64,000 nt of DNA, from contig NZ_CP019606.1 in NCBI RefSeq assembly GCF_001997345.1, positions 2,356,001 to 2,420,000 on the forward strand, written 5' to 3'. Shown here piece by piece: positions 8,532 to 20,034 of this stretch; position 1 is the first letter of the stretch, and each line of letters begins with the position of its first letter. This DNA is from Tessaracoccus aquimaris. Its GTDB lineage: Bacteria > Actinomycetota > Actinomycetes > Propionibacteriales > Propionibacteriaceae. Both the position numbers and the translations under genes were made by a program. Below the pieces are notes generated by a model that searched no databases, was not told the origin of the DNA, and saw nothing but the letters and a program-made list of their open reading frames with translations.

Positions 8532-10300
8532 TCAGGTGGCGGCCAGCGACGACAGCCTCCGACGCATCCCCTCCGCGTACTGGCCCGCCTCCAGCCCCGC
8601 GACAAGGTGCCATACCCCTGGGGAGACCTGCACAGCGCCCGAAAGCCCCGCCCGTCTGAGCGCGTCGGCGTCGACCAGTGCGTCGTCGCGAACCTCGACC
8701 CGGACTCGAGTCTCGGCGATCGGTTCCACGCTGAGGATGTTCTCCTCGCCGCCCAGCGCGGCCACCCACTGCTTCGCCTGGTTCGACTCGACGTCGCCGA
8801 CCACGATCACCCGCGGCTCGGCGGCCGCAGCCTCGTCCTCGGCGCCCTGACGGCGGGCGGCCGCCTTCTGCTCAGGGGTGCGGTAGTCGAAGATGATCAC
8901 CATCAGCATCGACGTCAGGAATGCCGCCCCGATCGCAATGGCGTAAAGCGGAATGTTGGAGAAGGCGGGGATGGTCAACAGCGACGTGAACACGAACGCC
9001 TGCGTCGTGACGCTGCCTCCGAAGCCGAGGATCAGTCCGCCGACCAGACAGCCGAGCAGCATCCGCGGGTAGATCTTCTTGTATCTCAGGTGGATGCCGT
9101 ACAGGGACGGCTCGGAGATGCCGCCGAGCAGGCCCGCCGCGAGCGCTCCGGTCGCGGTCTGGCGCATCTGCACGTCGCGGTCCCGCCAGGCAAGGTACAG
9201 CACTCCGGCCGTGGCGCCGAAGCAGGCGAAGTTCCAGGCCCCCATCGGGCCCTGGATGAAGTCGAAGCCGAGCGTCTGGATGTTGAGCAGCATCACGGCG
9301 TTCAGCGGCCAATGCAGGCCGAGCGGCACCATGAACGGGTAAGCGAGCGGAATGATGATCGCGAAGATGAAGGGGCTGAACCCGTTGATCGCGCCGAGGC
9401 CGCCTGCGACCCAGGCTCCGATGAACACCCCGAGCGGGCCGATCAGGAAGGCCGTCAGCGGCAGCATGATCAGCATCGCCAGGAAGGGCACGAAGATCAG
9501 TTGCAGGTTGTCGGGGATGATCTTCTTCAGCAGCTTGTACAGCGGCCCAAGCAGGGCGGCCATAAGGAGCGGCGGGAAGACCTGCGAGTTGTAACTGAAG
9601 ATCGTCAGCGGGATCCCGAAGACGTCGATCAGCGTCACGTCACTGCCCGCGATGGTGGCCGAGTATGCGGCCTCGGACGCGCCGAGCCCTGTGAACCCGG
9701 GCAGCATCACGAGCGCCATGATGGCGAAGCCGACCCATGGGTCCGCGCCGACCTTCTTGCTCGCGTTGTAGGCGACCATCAGGGGCAGGAAGACGAACAC
9801 CGACTGCCACAGCAGGTTGACGAACTGCCAGGACGGGGGCAGTTCGACGCGAGGGTCGGCCCAGTTGCCGATGACGCCGAGCGTCGACATCAGCGACATG
9901 AACGTGATGAACAGCGAGGCACCCAACAGGGCCCGAGGATCGGACGGAACGAGTCGGAGAGGAACTCGAAGAACGAGTCGATCCAGGCGAACCTGCCGCG
10001 CACTCCCCCGGATCGCGCGGCGGCCTTGACCTCCGCGTCGCTCAGTTGGCGCTTGTCCTGCATCGAGGGCAGGTCATTGATGGCCTGGTAGGTGTTCTGG
10101 ACGGCGCCGCCCATGATCACCTGGTAGCGGTCGCCCGCCTGGGGAACGGCGCCCATCACGCCCTTGATGGACTCGACCTTCGGGGTGTCGACGCCGGACG
10201 CGTCGGCCAGTTGGAACCGTAGGCGGGTGGCGCAGTGGGTGAGCGAGACGATGTTGTCGGGTCCTCCGACCGCCTCGACGATCTCTTCAGCGGTGCTCAT
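8532..10300 (-). CDS. PTS sugar permease, EIIB-EIIC with a degenerate C-terminal EIIB, frameshifted
   Basis: Phosphorylating sugar importer. The N-terminal EIIB domain (residues 1-80) has the phospho-cysteine motif LTHCATRLRF of the glucose/beta-glucoside superfamily. A multi-helix EIIC follows. The C-terminal ~80 residues resemble a second EIIB (ETRVRVEVRDD...) in which the cysteine position is not Cys. The EIIC frame is broken at GGGCCC 9929-9934. One added base restores ILGALLGASLF, joining 10300-9930 to the downstream frame that ends at 8532. ATG 10300 has AAGGAAG upstream and lies 11 nt after the EI stop. Sugar specificity is uncertain; a beta-glucoside-type substrate is a guess. Confidence 0.85.
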
Positions 10301-10311
10301 GGTCGCTTCCT

Positions 10312-12896
10312 TCACTCATCGATGGTCGGGACGAGGGACCGGACTTCCTCCGGTGTTGAACAGGTGACGGCCTTCGCGGCCAGTCGCCGGCAGTCCTCAA
10401 GCGACACGGACCGGACTGCGGCCTTCACGGAGGGGATCGCCGGGATGGAGCAACTCAACTCGTCGACGCCGAGGCCGACAAGGATCGGCACGGCCTGCGG
10501 GTCGGACGCCACGCCGCCGCAGACACCGAGCCACTTGCCGCGAGCGTGGAGCGCCTCCGCCGCGTCACCGATCAGGCTGAGGACGGCCGGGTTGCACGGG
10601 TCGACCTGCGAGGCGAGCTTGGGGTGGCCGCGGTCCATGGCGAGCGTGTAACTGGTCAGGTCGTTGGTGCCGACGCTGAAGAAGTCGCAGCCCTCCTCGG
10701 CGGCGAACTGCTTGGCCATCACGGCCACCGACGGCACCTCCATCATGATCCCGAGAGAGACGGGTCGCGCTGGTGGATGGGCCGCGACGACGTCGTCGAA
10801 GATCTGTTTCGCGGCCCGCCAGTCGGCGATGGTGGCGATCATGGGGAACATCACGAACAGTTCGGCGCCGTGCCCGGCGGCGGCGAGGATCGAGCGCAAC
10901 TGGGTGCGCAGCACCTCCGGCTTCTCCAACCCGACGCGGACGCCGCGGATGCCGAGGAACGGGTTCTCCTCGGCCGGGATCGGCAGGTAGGCCAGCGGCT
11001 TGTCGCCGCCTACGTCGAGGGTCCGGATCACGAGCGGATCGCCCCGGCGCAGCGCCTTGGCGCAGTCGGCGTAGACCTCAGCCTGGTCCGCCTCGGTGGG
11101 TGCGGTGGAGCGTCCCATGAAGACGAACTCGGAGCGCAGCAGGCCGACGCCCTCCGCGCCCATGCCAGCCGCCTGGACGGCGTCCTCGACACCCCCGATG
11201 TTGGCGACGACCTTGACCCGGTGACCGTCGGCGGTGACGGCGGGCTCATGCTTGCGCGCGTCCTCGCGTGCCTTCCGTTCCGCCAGCCTGCGCTGCCTGC
11301 CGAGGATCGCCCCGATCTGGTCCTCTGTGAGGTTGAGTTGCAGCGATCCCGCCGTGCCGTCGAGGACGACGCGGCTACCGTCGGGCACGTCGAGGGCCGC
11401 CGTCTCGATTCCGGCGACCGCGGGGATGTCGAGCGAGCGGGCGATGATCGCCACGTGCGAGGAGGCGCCGCCGCCTGTGGTGGCGAACCCGACGACCTTG
11501 GTTCGGTCGAGTTGGGCGGTGTCGGACGGGGTGAGTTCCTCGGCGATCAGGATCGCCTGGTCGGGAAGCGCCCTCCGCTCGCCCCGCTGCCCGGTGAGTT
11601 CCTCCAGGACGCGCTGGCCCACGTCGCGCACGTCGTTGGCCCTTCCCGCCAGCACCTCGTTCGAGAGCCCGCGAGTTGCTCGGCGAAGGAGTTGTAGGCG
11701 GCGCGCCACGCGAACGGGGCGCTCTTGCCCTTGTCGATGGCGCTGACGGCGATGTCGAGCAGTTCGGGGTCCTGCAGGATCTCGCGGTGGGCGGCGAAGA
11801 TCGCGGCCTTGTCCGGTGAGGCGTCGCGCTCCAGTTTCTGCTGCAGGGCCGACAGGTCGAGCAGCGCCCGGTCGATCGCCGCGTTCAACTTGCGGCGCTC
11901 CGTGTGGTGGTCGTCCCCCGTCTCGGCGACCTCGATGTCGTCGTGGCGCAACTGCACCACCGTTCCGACGCCGAGCCCCGGCGAGGCGGAGACGCCGAGC
12001 AGCAGGTTCGGGTCGCCGGAGCGCGGGCCCTTGGCTGGCTCCGGCTCGGGCAGCGGCTCTGGGACGATCGCGGGCATGGGCGCCGTGTCCTCGGTTCCCG
12101 CGCCGGGCGGCACCTCCTCGCCGAGGCCCTCCTTGATGGCGGTGGCGATCGCCGCCACGGCGGCATCGGAGTCGGGGCCGTGCGCGGTGACGACGACCTT
12201 CTCTCCCCTCCCGACGGCCAGGCCCATGATCGACACGATCGACTTGGCGTTCGCGCTGTCGTCGCCTCGCCGCAGCCTGATGTCCGAGCGGTACCGCTTG
12301 GCGAGGTTGACCAAGGTGGCCGTCGGGCGGGCGTGCAGGCCCGTCGGGTTCGGGATGATCAGCGCCTCCGAGGTCGCAGTCGTCGCGGTGCCTCCGGTGT
12401 CCTTGACGTCGTCGTCCTCCCTCAGTTCGACGCTCGCCGCGATGTCGCTGCCCGCGATGACGAGGCCGGTGGCCGCTTCGATGCCAGCGACGCGCTCCAT
12501 GTTGGTGATCACGACCTGGGTGAGCAGCGACTTCGCGGCGCGGGCGACGGCGTCCATGTCGAACTCGATGAGGGGGTCGCCGACGGCTACGGTCGCCCCC
12601 TCCTTGACCCGCGGAGTGAATCCCTCGCCGAGCAGTGAGACGGTGTCGAGGCCGATGTGCATCAGGATCTCCAACCCGTCCATGGTGCGAAGGGTGATCG
12701 CGTGATGTGAGGGCTGCAGGTCGATGACCTCGCCCGCGACGGGGGCGACGAGCACGTTGCTCAGCGGGTCGACCGAGAATCCGTCACCGACCATCTTCTT
12801 GGCGAAGACGGGGTCTGGAACCTGGTCAAGGGCAAGCATCACGCCGGTCAGCGGCGCCATGATCTCGGTTCGGGTGATGGTCTGCGGCTCGCTCAT
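10312..12896 (-). CDS. Multiphosphoryl transfer protein EIIA-HPr-EI, frameshifted
   Basis: Single chain carrying three PTS steps from phosphoenolpyruvate to the permease. In order: EIIA of the glucose type (about residues 10-150, active-site motif LMHIGLDTV), HPr (about 175-265, GLHARPTATLV with the phospho-His), an acidic Pro/Glu linker, and enzyme I (from LLGVSASPGLGVG). EI has the phospho-His motif GGGASSHVAII, the PEP-site FSVGTNDLTSY and a catalytic-Cys motif GVCGGVASDP. The reading frame breaks near the CCC at 11668-11670, where one added base restores AEQLAGLSNEVL. The EIIBC gene follows directly, so the two form a self-sufficient PTS operon. Confidence 0.88.
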
Positions 12897-13381
12897 GTGC
12901 CAGTCTTCCCGTCGGGCGCAGGCTGCGAACCCCCGGCAACGCTGCGCGGTGTAGTCCGGAGCCTAGTCAGCAAGCTTTGCCGAAACGCGGGATATGCCGA
13001 GAAAAGTGCACAAAAGTCGATCCCGCGTCGCCATAGACGAGTGGGACTCCGCACATGCGGTGTATGGATGCCGTCCGATCCCGGCGCCGGCAGCCCCCGC
13101 ACGGCGTCGTGACCGGTCCCATTGTGCGCGCCGCAAGGGCAGACGGACGCAACCGCTGCCCAAGTGGCCTCATCCTTTCGGCTATGAAATTTGCGTTCTC
13201 TGCAGTATTCACCGCAGGGGTGAGGTCGCACCCGTCTCGGGCGCAGCGCTCGTGTTGCAGTGCCGAGAAACCGCTGTTTAAGCTCTCGCTCAGAGCCGCA
13301 GCATCACACTCTCCCTGACGTGGGGGTGACGGCCAGTTGATCGACAAACCGATTTACACCCGCCCCATCGAGGAGCCTCTG
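12897..13381. other. 485-bp intergenic region, divergent promoters expected
   Basis: Lies between the 5' ends of the PTS operon (minus) and the large secreted protein gene (plus), so it must hold both promoters. Short frames occur on both strands but lack convincing ribosome-binding sites and coding character. Its AT content is higher than its surroundings near 13175-13210. I found no recognisable riboswitch or clean -35/-10 pair. Confidence 0.5.
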
Positions 13382-15493
13382 ATGCCTTCATCCCTAACGA
13401 GCCCTGGTTCGGCGCGCCTTCGTGCGCGCCGGAACCGCCCGGCCGTGCTGGTCGTCGCCAGTGCACTGGCCGTCTCCACCTTCTTCATCCCCACCGCCGA
13501 CGCCGCACCCTCCGACCGTTCGGAGGCCAGGGCCGCTCTCCTGGAGGCGGACCTGCTGTCCATCGACCTCGCGGACCTCATCACCGTCGAGTCGGGGACA
13601 CCCAGCGACCCGGCCGAGCGGCGCGCCACCATCGACGCGGCGCTGCTCGACCGGGCCGTGGCACTCAACCTTCCCGCCTTGAGCGTGCCGCTCATCTCCG
13701 ACGGCGACAACGAAGGACTTCTCTACCTCGGTGACGGCGCGGCAGCAGGCCTGCTCAAGGGCTACGCATACGCACCGAACGCCGCCACCGCGACCGCCGC
13801 CAGCGGCGCGCTGACCGATGCAGGTGCCATCGACCTCGCCGCCGGAGCAGGCGACGGCGGCGTGGCACGACTCGACCTGACCGGGTTGACCGACCAACTG
13901 GGGGTTGACGGCCTGACCGACCACCTCGTCGACCGCCTGGCGCTGGAACTGGGGGCGCTTGCCTCATCCGCGCACGCGCAGACGGGCTCTGCCCCGACCA
14001 GCGACTACCTGCTCGCGGGTGCTGTCCTCAAGCTCCACAGCCCTGCCGTCGCGGCACTGGGCGACGAACTGCGTGAGGCGGGCGAGTCGATCGAGACCGC
14101 CGTCAACGCCACCTTCGGACCGGGCGGCGCCCTCTCTCAGGCGCTCGCGGCGCTCGACATCGCCCCGGTGAACCTCGGGCTCGCCTCGCTCGACTTCGGG
14201 TCACCGCAGGTGAGCTTGACCGCGGACCTGTCCGGCATCTTCGACGACCTCCTCGGCAGTCCTCTCGTCGGTAGCAACGGGGTGGTCGTCGACCTCGCCG
14301 ACGGCACCATCTCGGTTGACCTCGCCACCCTTGCTGGTGGGCTCAACGATCTGCCGGCGAACACGCAACTGCTGACGACCGCCCAGATCGGCACCATCCT
14401 CGACTCGGTCTCAGAGGTGCTCGACGACGCCGTCACCGAGACGGTCTCGTCCCTGGTCACCCGGCTGGGCGCCACTCAACTCGAGGTGACCTACACTCCG
14501 GCTCTCTCCGGCTTCCTGATCTCGGGCGCCCTGCAGATCAAGGCGGCGGGCACGCTGGCGGGCTTCGCCGGGGATGGACCGGCCCCGCTGCTCACCGCCA
14601 CAGGCGAGGTCAGGGTCGCCGGCGCACCGATCGCCCTGGCTGGGCTCCTGGATCTGATCCTCGCCCCTGTCAGGGCCACGGTCCTTCCCGCGATCAGCCC
14701 GATCGCGGCGGGGCTCCTGTCGCCTGACGCGCAACTCTTCCAGCCCTTGACCACCGCCGTCGTCGGGACCCTCGATGCACTCTCGCCGGTCCTGACCCCA
14801 CTCCTGAGCCGGATCGTCGAGGTGACGGTGAACTCCCAGAGCACCGCGTCCAACGGGGCCTTCACGGTCCGGGCGCTGCAGGTGACGTTGCTGCCCGAGA
14901 TGGGAGCGGTCGTGCTTCCTCTGGCGGCCTCGACGGTTCGGGTCGCGCCCGCGGTGATCACGGGGATCGACCCCGACCACGGCCCTGAGACGGGCGGAAC
15001 CGCGATCACGATCACCGGGGTCGGGTTCACCGGCGCGACGGGCGTCACGATCGACGGGAAGCCTGCCACCGACGTGGTGGTCGTCAACGACACCACCGTC
15101 ACGGCGGTGACGCCTCCGGGCGTCGTCGGGCCCCGCGAGGTCATCGTCGTGCTCCCAGGGGAAGACTCCGCCCCGGGCGACTTCACGTATGAGCCTGTGG
15201 TGACCCCGTCGCCGACCGCAACTCCGAGTGCGTCGGGCAGCCCGACCGCGTCGGCCAGCGCCAGCGCCACACCGTCTCAGACCGCCAGCCCGACGACTCA
15301 CCCATCGGGAAGCCCGAGCCCGGGCACCGGCCCCTCAAGCGGCGCCAGCGGCACGCCCACGCAGAAGCCGGGCGGGGGCGTGCGCCCGGGAGTGCCCTCG
15401 ACGGGCGCCGACGGGGCAGCCCCCGTGGCGGCCATCGCGCTGCTGGCGGCGGCCGTCGGATTCGCCCTGCGCCGTTCGAGGCGCATCCACTGA
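13382..15493 (+). CDS. Choice-of-anchor G-type secreted surface protein with IPT/TIG domain
   Basis: About 703 residues. The N-terminal signal peptide (Arg-rich, then VLVVASALAVSTFF, cleavage near TADAAP) starts at ATG 13382 behind GAGGAG. The body (about residues 40-520) is Leu/Ala/Asp-rich and resembles choice-of-anchor G proteins. An IPT/TIG immunoglobulin-like domain (about 524-605, ITGIDPDHGPETGG) follows. A Ser/Thr/Pro stalk (606-660) leads to VPSTG at about 670, a hydrophobic helix and a basic tail, a layout like a sortase signal with a non-canonical LPXTG. The stalk could be a substrate for the Pmt O-mannosyltransferase at 51822; that is inference. Confidence 0.8.
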   Translation: MPSSLTSPGSARLRARRNRPAVLVVASALAVSTFFIPTADAAPSDRSEARAALLEADLLSIDLADLITVESGTPSDPAERRATIDAALLDRAVALNLPALSVPLISDGDNEGLLYLGDGAAAGLLKGYAYAPNAATATAASGALTDAGAIDLAAGAGDGGVARLDLTGLTDQLGVDGLTDHLVDRLALELGALASSAHAQTGSAPTSDYLLAGAVLKLHSPAVAALGDELREAGESIETAVNATFGPGGALSQALAALDIAPVNLGLASLDFGSPQVSLTADLSGIFDDLLGSPLVGSNGVVVDLADGTISVDLATLAGGLNDLPANTQLLTTAQIGTILDSVSEVLDDAVTETVSSLVTRLGATQLEVTYTPALSGFLISGALQIKAAGTLAGFAGDGPAPLLTATGEVRVAGAPIALAGLLDLILAPVRATVLPAISPIAAGLLSPDAQLFQPLTTAVVGTLDALSPVLTPLLSRIVEVTVNSQSTASNGAFTVRALQVTLLPEMGAVVLPLAASTVRVAPAVITGIDPDHGPETGGTAITITGVGFTGATGVTIDGKPATDVVVVNDTTVTAVTPPGVVGPREVIVVLPGEDSAPGDFTYEPVVTPSPTATPSASGSPTASASASATPSQTASPTTHPSGSPSPGTGPSSGASGTPTQKPGGGVRPGVPSTGADGAAPVAAIALLAAAVGFALRRSRRIH

Positions 15494-15630
15494 CCCCGGT
15501 CGGGGCGGCTCTTCGGTGATGCGAGGGTCGCCCCGCCCGGCAAGCCTGCCGTCGGCGAGGTCTGTCGACGTGGTGGGTGAACCGTCACGGATCGATCCCC
15601 CCAAAGAGCCGTGACGGATAATCAAACGAG

Positions 15631-15657
15631 CGGGCCCGGTCACGTTGACCGGGCCCG
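15631..15657. terminator. Bidirectional terminator
   Basis: Perfect 12-bp inverted repeat CGGGCCCGGTCA / TGACCGGGCCCG with a 3-nt loop, flanked by AA on the left and TT on the right. It lies between the convergent surface-protein and ppx genes. Confidence 0.85.
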
Positions 15658-15668
15658 TTCCACACTGT

Positions 15669-16589
15669 TCAGCGAGCGAGGAGTTCCTGCGCGATGCCGT
15701 CGAGGATGTCGGACTCGCTGACGATGATCTTGCGGGCAGGAAGCCTCCGCACGATCTCGGCGAGGATCATCGAGCCGGCCCCGATCACAGCGGCCCTCAG
15801 CGGGGGTAGCAGGGGGTTGGCGGCGATCTGCTCCGTCGTCTGCTCCAGCCATCGGAGGTTCGCCTCGTCGATGGCCGCCAACGTCAGGATGGTGCCGTGC
15901 ACCGCGTCTCGGGAGTAGGTCGCGAGGTTCAGGTGATCGGCCGCGACGCTGGTGACCGTCCCCGCCACCCCGATGCTGGAGGCGACCGCCGCGAAGTCGG
16001 TTCCCGATGCGTCGAGTTGCGCGTTGACGAACGCCCGGGCGGCCGATGTCTCCGCGGGCGTCGGCGGCTCGGTCGGCAGGAAGCGTTCCTTGATGCGGAC
16101 GGCGCCGATGTCGAGGCTGATGGCCGAGACGATGCGCTCGTCCGACCCGACCACCACCAGTTCGGTCGACCCTCCGCCGATGTCGAAGATCAGTGTGGGG
16201 CGCGGCGAGGTGACCCCACTCAGCACGCCTGCGGAGGACAGTCGCGCCTCCTCGTCTCCCGAGATGACGTCGACGCCCACGCCGAGCCGGTCCCGCACCC
16301 CCGACTCGAAGACGTCGCGGTTGCTGACGTCCCTGGCAGCGGACGTTGCGACGAAGCGGACGTCGTCGACCCCGTGCTCGGCGATCAGGTCGGCGTACTC
16401 GTCGAGCACCGCGAAGGTGCGCTCGAGGGCCTCAGGGTGGAACTCGCCCGTGGCATCGACCCCCTGGCCGAGCCGAGCGAGCCGGGTCTGGCGGGTAAGT
16501 TCCTCCACCTCGCCGTCGCCGTGGCGCTCGAGCACCAGGAGACGCACGGAGTTGGTGCCGCAGTCGACGGCGGCGACGGTGCGGCTCAC
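15669..16589 (-). CDS. Ppx/GppA phosphatase family protein
   Basis: 306-residue member of the exopolyphosphatase / pppGpp phosphohydrolase family (sugar kinase-Hsp70-actin fold). Begins VSRTVAAVDCGTNSVRLLV, the phosphate-1 motif, and continues with IFDIGGGSTELVV (phosphate-2) and VAGTVTSVAA. At about 300 residues it is the short two-domain form found in actinomycetes, lacking the C-terminal extension of the E. coli enzymes. GTG 16589 overlaps the DUF501 gene stop by 4 nt. Substrate preference (polyphosphate or ppGpp) cannot be decided from sequence. Confidence 0.9.
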   Translation of the reverse strand: MSRTVAAVDCGTNSVRLLVLERHGDGEVEELTRQTRLARLGQGVDATGEFHPEALERTFAVLDEYADLIAEHGVDDVRFVATSAARDVSNRDVFESGVRDRLGVGVDVISGDEEARLSSAGVLSGVTSPRPTLIFDIGGGSTELVVVGSDERIVSAISLDIGAVRIKERFLPTEPPTPAETSAARAFVNAQLDASGTDFAAVASSIGVAGTVTSVAADHLNLATYSRDAVHGTILTLAAIDEANLRWLEQTTEQIAANPLLPPLRAAVIGAGSMILAEIVRRLPARKIIVSESDILDGIAQELLAR

Positions 16590-17092
16590 AGTGTGTCCTC
16601 TGCCGTGTCTGCGACGCACGCGTCGTGCCAATCGTCGCCGATCAGGTCGAGGGCCTCGTCGCCGAACGGGTTGACCCCGCGGCCCGCAGCCAGCGCGTGG
16701 CCGACGAGCACGTGGAGGCACTTGACCCGCATGGGCATGCCGCCCGCGCTGATGCCGTCGATCTCCTCGACGTGGCCGAGCGCCTCGCGGTCGGCGAGGT
16801 AGGCCTCGTGGGCTGCGCGGTAACGGGCGGCCAACTCGTTGTCCTCGGCGAGCCTCTCGCTCATCTCGCTCATCAGCCCGGAGGCCTCGAGCGTCGACAC
16901 GGCCGAGACAAGGCGCGGGTTCGTGAGGTAGTAGGTGGTCGGGAATGGTGTCCCGTTTGGCAGCCTCGGCAGCGTCTTCACGACTCCAGGCTTGCCACAC
17001 GGACAACGCCAGGAGACCTCGACGACGCCGCGCGGTTCGCGTCCGAGTTGCGCCTCGACGATGGCGAGGTCGTGGTCGGTGATCTGGGTCAC
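16586..17092 (-). CDS. DUF501 domain protein
   Basis: 168-residue conserved actinobacterial protein of unknown function. It has a Cys cluster SWRCPCGKPGVVKTLP and the family motif PFPTTYYLTNPRLV, with conserved Cys/His near KCLHVLVGH. GTG 17092, behind AGGAAG, fits homologue length; the longer upstream frame overlaps ftsB and is rejected. It sits between ftsB and ppx, the usual order, with a 4-nt overlap to ppx. Confidence 0.9.
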   Translation of the reverse strand: MTQITDHDLAIVEAQLGREPRGVVEVSWRCPCGKPGVVKTLPRLPNGTPFPTTYYLTNPRLVSAVSTLEASGLMSEMSERLAEDNELAARYRAAHEAYLADREALGHVEEIDGISAGGMPMRVKCLHVLVGHALAAGRGVNPFGDEALDLIGDDWHDACVADTAEDTL

Positions 17093-17103
17093 GTTCTTCC
17101 TAG

Positions 17104-17532
17104 CTAAGGGGTCGGGCTGGGCGAGGGCTGCGGGTTCGGCGCGGTCGAGCCGCCGGTGTCCTCCCCCGGCGTGTCTGCCAGTTGGACCGAGCCCCACATC
17201 TTCTCGTACCAGGTCCCCGGCGCCTGGTCCTGATCGTTCATGGTGGCGCCCTCGAGTGGCTTCCCGTCGGCGCCGATGACGTGGTAGCCGACCTCGCCGG
17301 GCATCACCCAGCCCAGCCGCACCCTCGCGATGGACTTGACGTACTCGTCGTCGTTCCAGCGCTGCAGCTTGTCCTCAAGGTCGGCGATCCGGTCCCGCTC
17401 GGCCGCGATCTTCGCGCGTTCCTGGCCTAGTTCCTGCGCCTGGGTGAAGTAGACCCGCAGCGAGTTGGCGAGCACAAGCGAGATGCCCGCGATCACGACG
17501 ACCAGCACTGCCAGCCGCCAGGTGGCGGTCAT
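17104..17532 (-). CDS. FtsB/DivIC-type septum formation initiator
   Basis: 142-residue cell-division protein predicted to join the divisome with FtsL and FtsQ. It has one membrane helix (residues 5-25), a coiled coil (about 30-65, ELGQERAKIAAERDRIADLEDKL-like heptads), the family motif YVKSIARVRLGWVMPGE, and a disordered Pro/Ser tail. Actinomycete FtsB usually carries an Arg/Pro-rich cytoplasmic N-terminus. A matching stretch lies directly upstream in another frame (17529..17714), and ATG 17532 lacks a good ribosome-binding site, so the true start may be further upstream. Confidence 0.88.
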   Translation of the reverse strand: MTATWRLAVLVVVIAGISLVLANSLRVYFTQAQELGQERAKIAAERDRIADLEDKLQRWNDDEYVKSIARVRLGWVMPGEVGYHVIGADGKPLEGATMNDQDQAPGTWYEKMWGSVQLADTPGEDTGGSTAPNPQPSPSPTP

Positions 17533-17714
17533 CGCCCGCTGCGCGCGGGGGCGGGCATCGGCGCATCGGACAGCGCCTCGGAGACGTCGCGTGGCTCGAG
17601 GGGCTGCACGCGCGGCCGGCTCGTACGCTCCCCCGGACGCGCAGTGGTCCGGGTCCGCGGGGTTCCGCGGCCCGGACCACTGGTTGCCGGAGTGTTACGA
17701 GGGGTTTGAGGCAC
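17529..17714 (-). CDS. Arg/Pro-rich frame overlapping ftsB, possible missing N-terminus of FtsB
   Basis: A 61-codon frame starting GTG at 17714, rich in Arg, Pro and Thr, that ends in an ATGA overlap with ftsB. A one-base insertion in the G5 run at 17547-17551 would fuse it in frame (…PAPRAQRAMTATW), giving the basic cytoplasmic tail expected for actinomycete FtsB. It could alternatively be a small coupled protein or a non-coding frame. Confidence 0.4.
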   Translation of the reverse strand: MPQTPRNTPATSGPGRGTPRTRTTARPGERTSRPRVQPLEPRDVSEALSDAPMPAPARSGR

Positions 17715-17744
17715 CCGTCAAGTATTCCTCAAGCCCCAACTTTC

Positions 17745-19404
<1,660 letters not shown>

Positions 19405-20034
19405 TCAGTCGGCCGGGTGGCCGTCCGTGCCCTCGACCACGCGGACGGTGGCCTCCAGGCGGCGGAGCGCCGCGCGGGCGGCGGCGTCGGCGTCGATCCC
19501 TCCCGACTGGGCGCGGGCGATCAGCGCGACCAGTTCGTCTCCAAGCGTCGCCTCGTCGATCGGCTCGTCGGGGAGGTCGAGGTCGACCTGGTGGGACCGT
19601 GCCCTCGAGACGACCTTCTGGATCCTCGGCAGCACGTTGAGCGACTCCGCGATGCCGTCCAGTGCGGACGAGCGGCCCTTCTCGGCGCGCTTGCGCTCCT
19701 CCCAGGACTGCCACATGTCGTCGGGCACGTCCTCGTCGGCGAAGACGTGCGGATGCCTGCGGATCAGCTTGTCGGAGATGCCGCGGGCGACGTCGTCGAG
19801 GCCGAAGCGGCCCTCCTGCTCCGCGATGCGCGCGTGGAAGTAGACCTGCAGGAGCAGGTCGCCGAGTTCCTCGCGGAGGTCGTCGTCGGTTCCGGTCTCG
19901 ACGGCGTCGACGACCTCAGCTGTCTCCTCGAGGAGGTGGTTGAGCAGGGAGCGGTGCGTCTGCTCGGCGTCCCACGGGCACCGGTCACGCAGGTCGACCA
20001 TGACCTGCCGCAGCCGCTCCAGCTCGGAGGTCAC
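19405..20034 (-). CDS. mazG: MazG nucleoside triphosphate pyrophosphohydrolase
   Basis: 209-residue all-alpha NTP pyrophosphohydrolase that removes aberrant or excess NTPs. Begins VTSELERLRQVMVDLRDRCPWD and has the Mg-binding pattern LLEETAEVVDAV ... DLREELGDLLLQV (EExxE and ExxD arrangement). Only one complete MazG domain is present, with a shortened C-terminal part. GTG 20034 overlaps the stop of the SurA-like gene (GTGA). Confidence 0.93.
   Translation of the reverse strand: MTSELERLRQVMVDLRDRCPWDAEQTHRSLLNHLLEETAEVVDAVETGTDDDLREELGDLLLQVYFHARIAEQEGRFGLDDVARGISDKLIRRHPHVFADEDVPDDMWQSWEERKRAEKGRSSALDGIAESLNVLPRIQKVVSRARSHQVDLDLPDEPIDEATLGDELVALIARAQSGGIDADAAARAALRRLEATVRVVEGTDGHPAD

Noticed and set aside
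12994..13318. Small plus-strand frames upstream of the surface protein
   Set aside because: No ribosome-binding site, no recognisable family and overlapping frames of similar quality; treated as intergenic.
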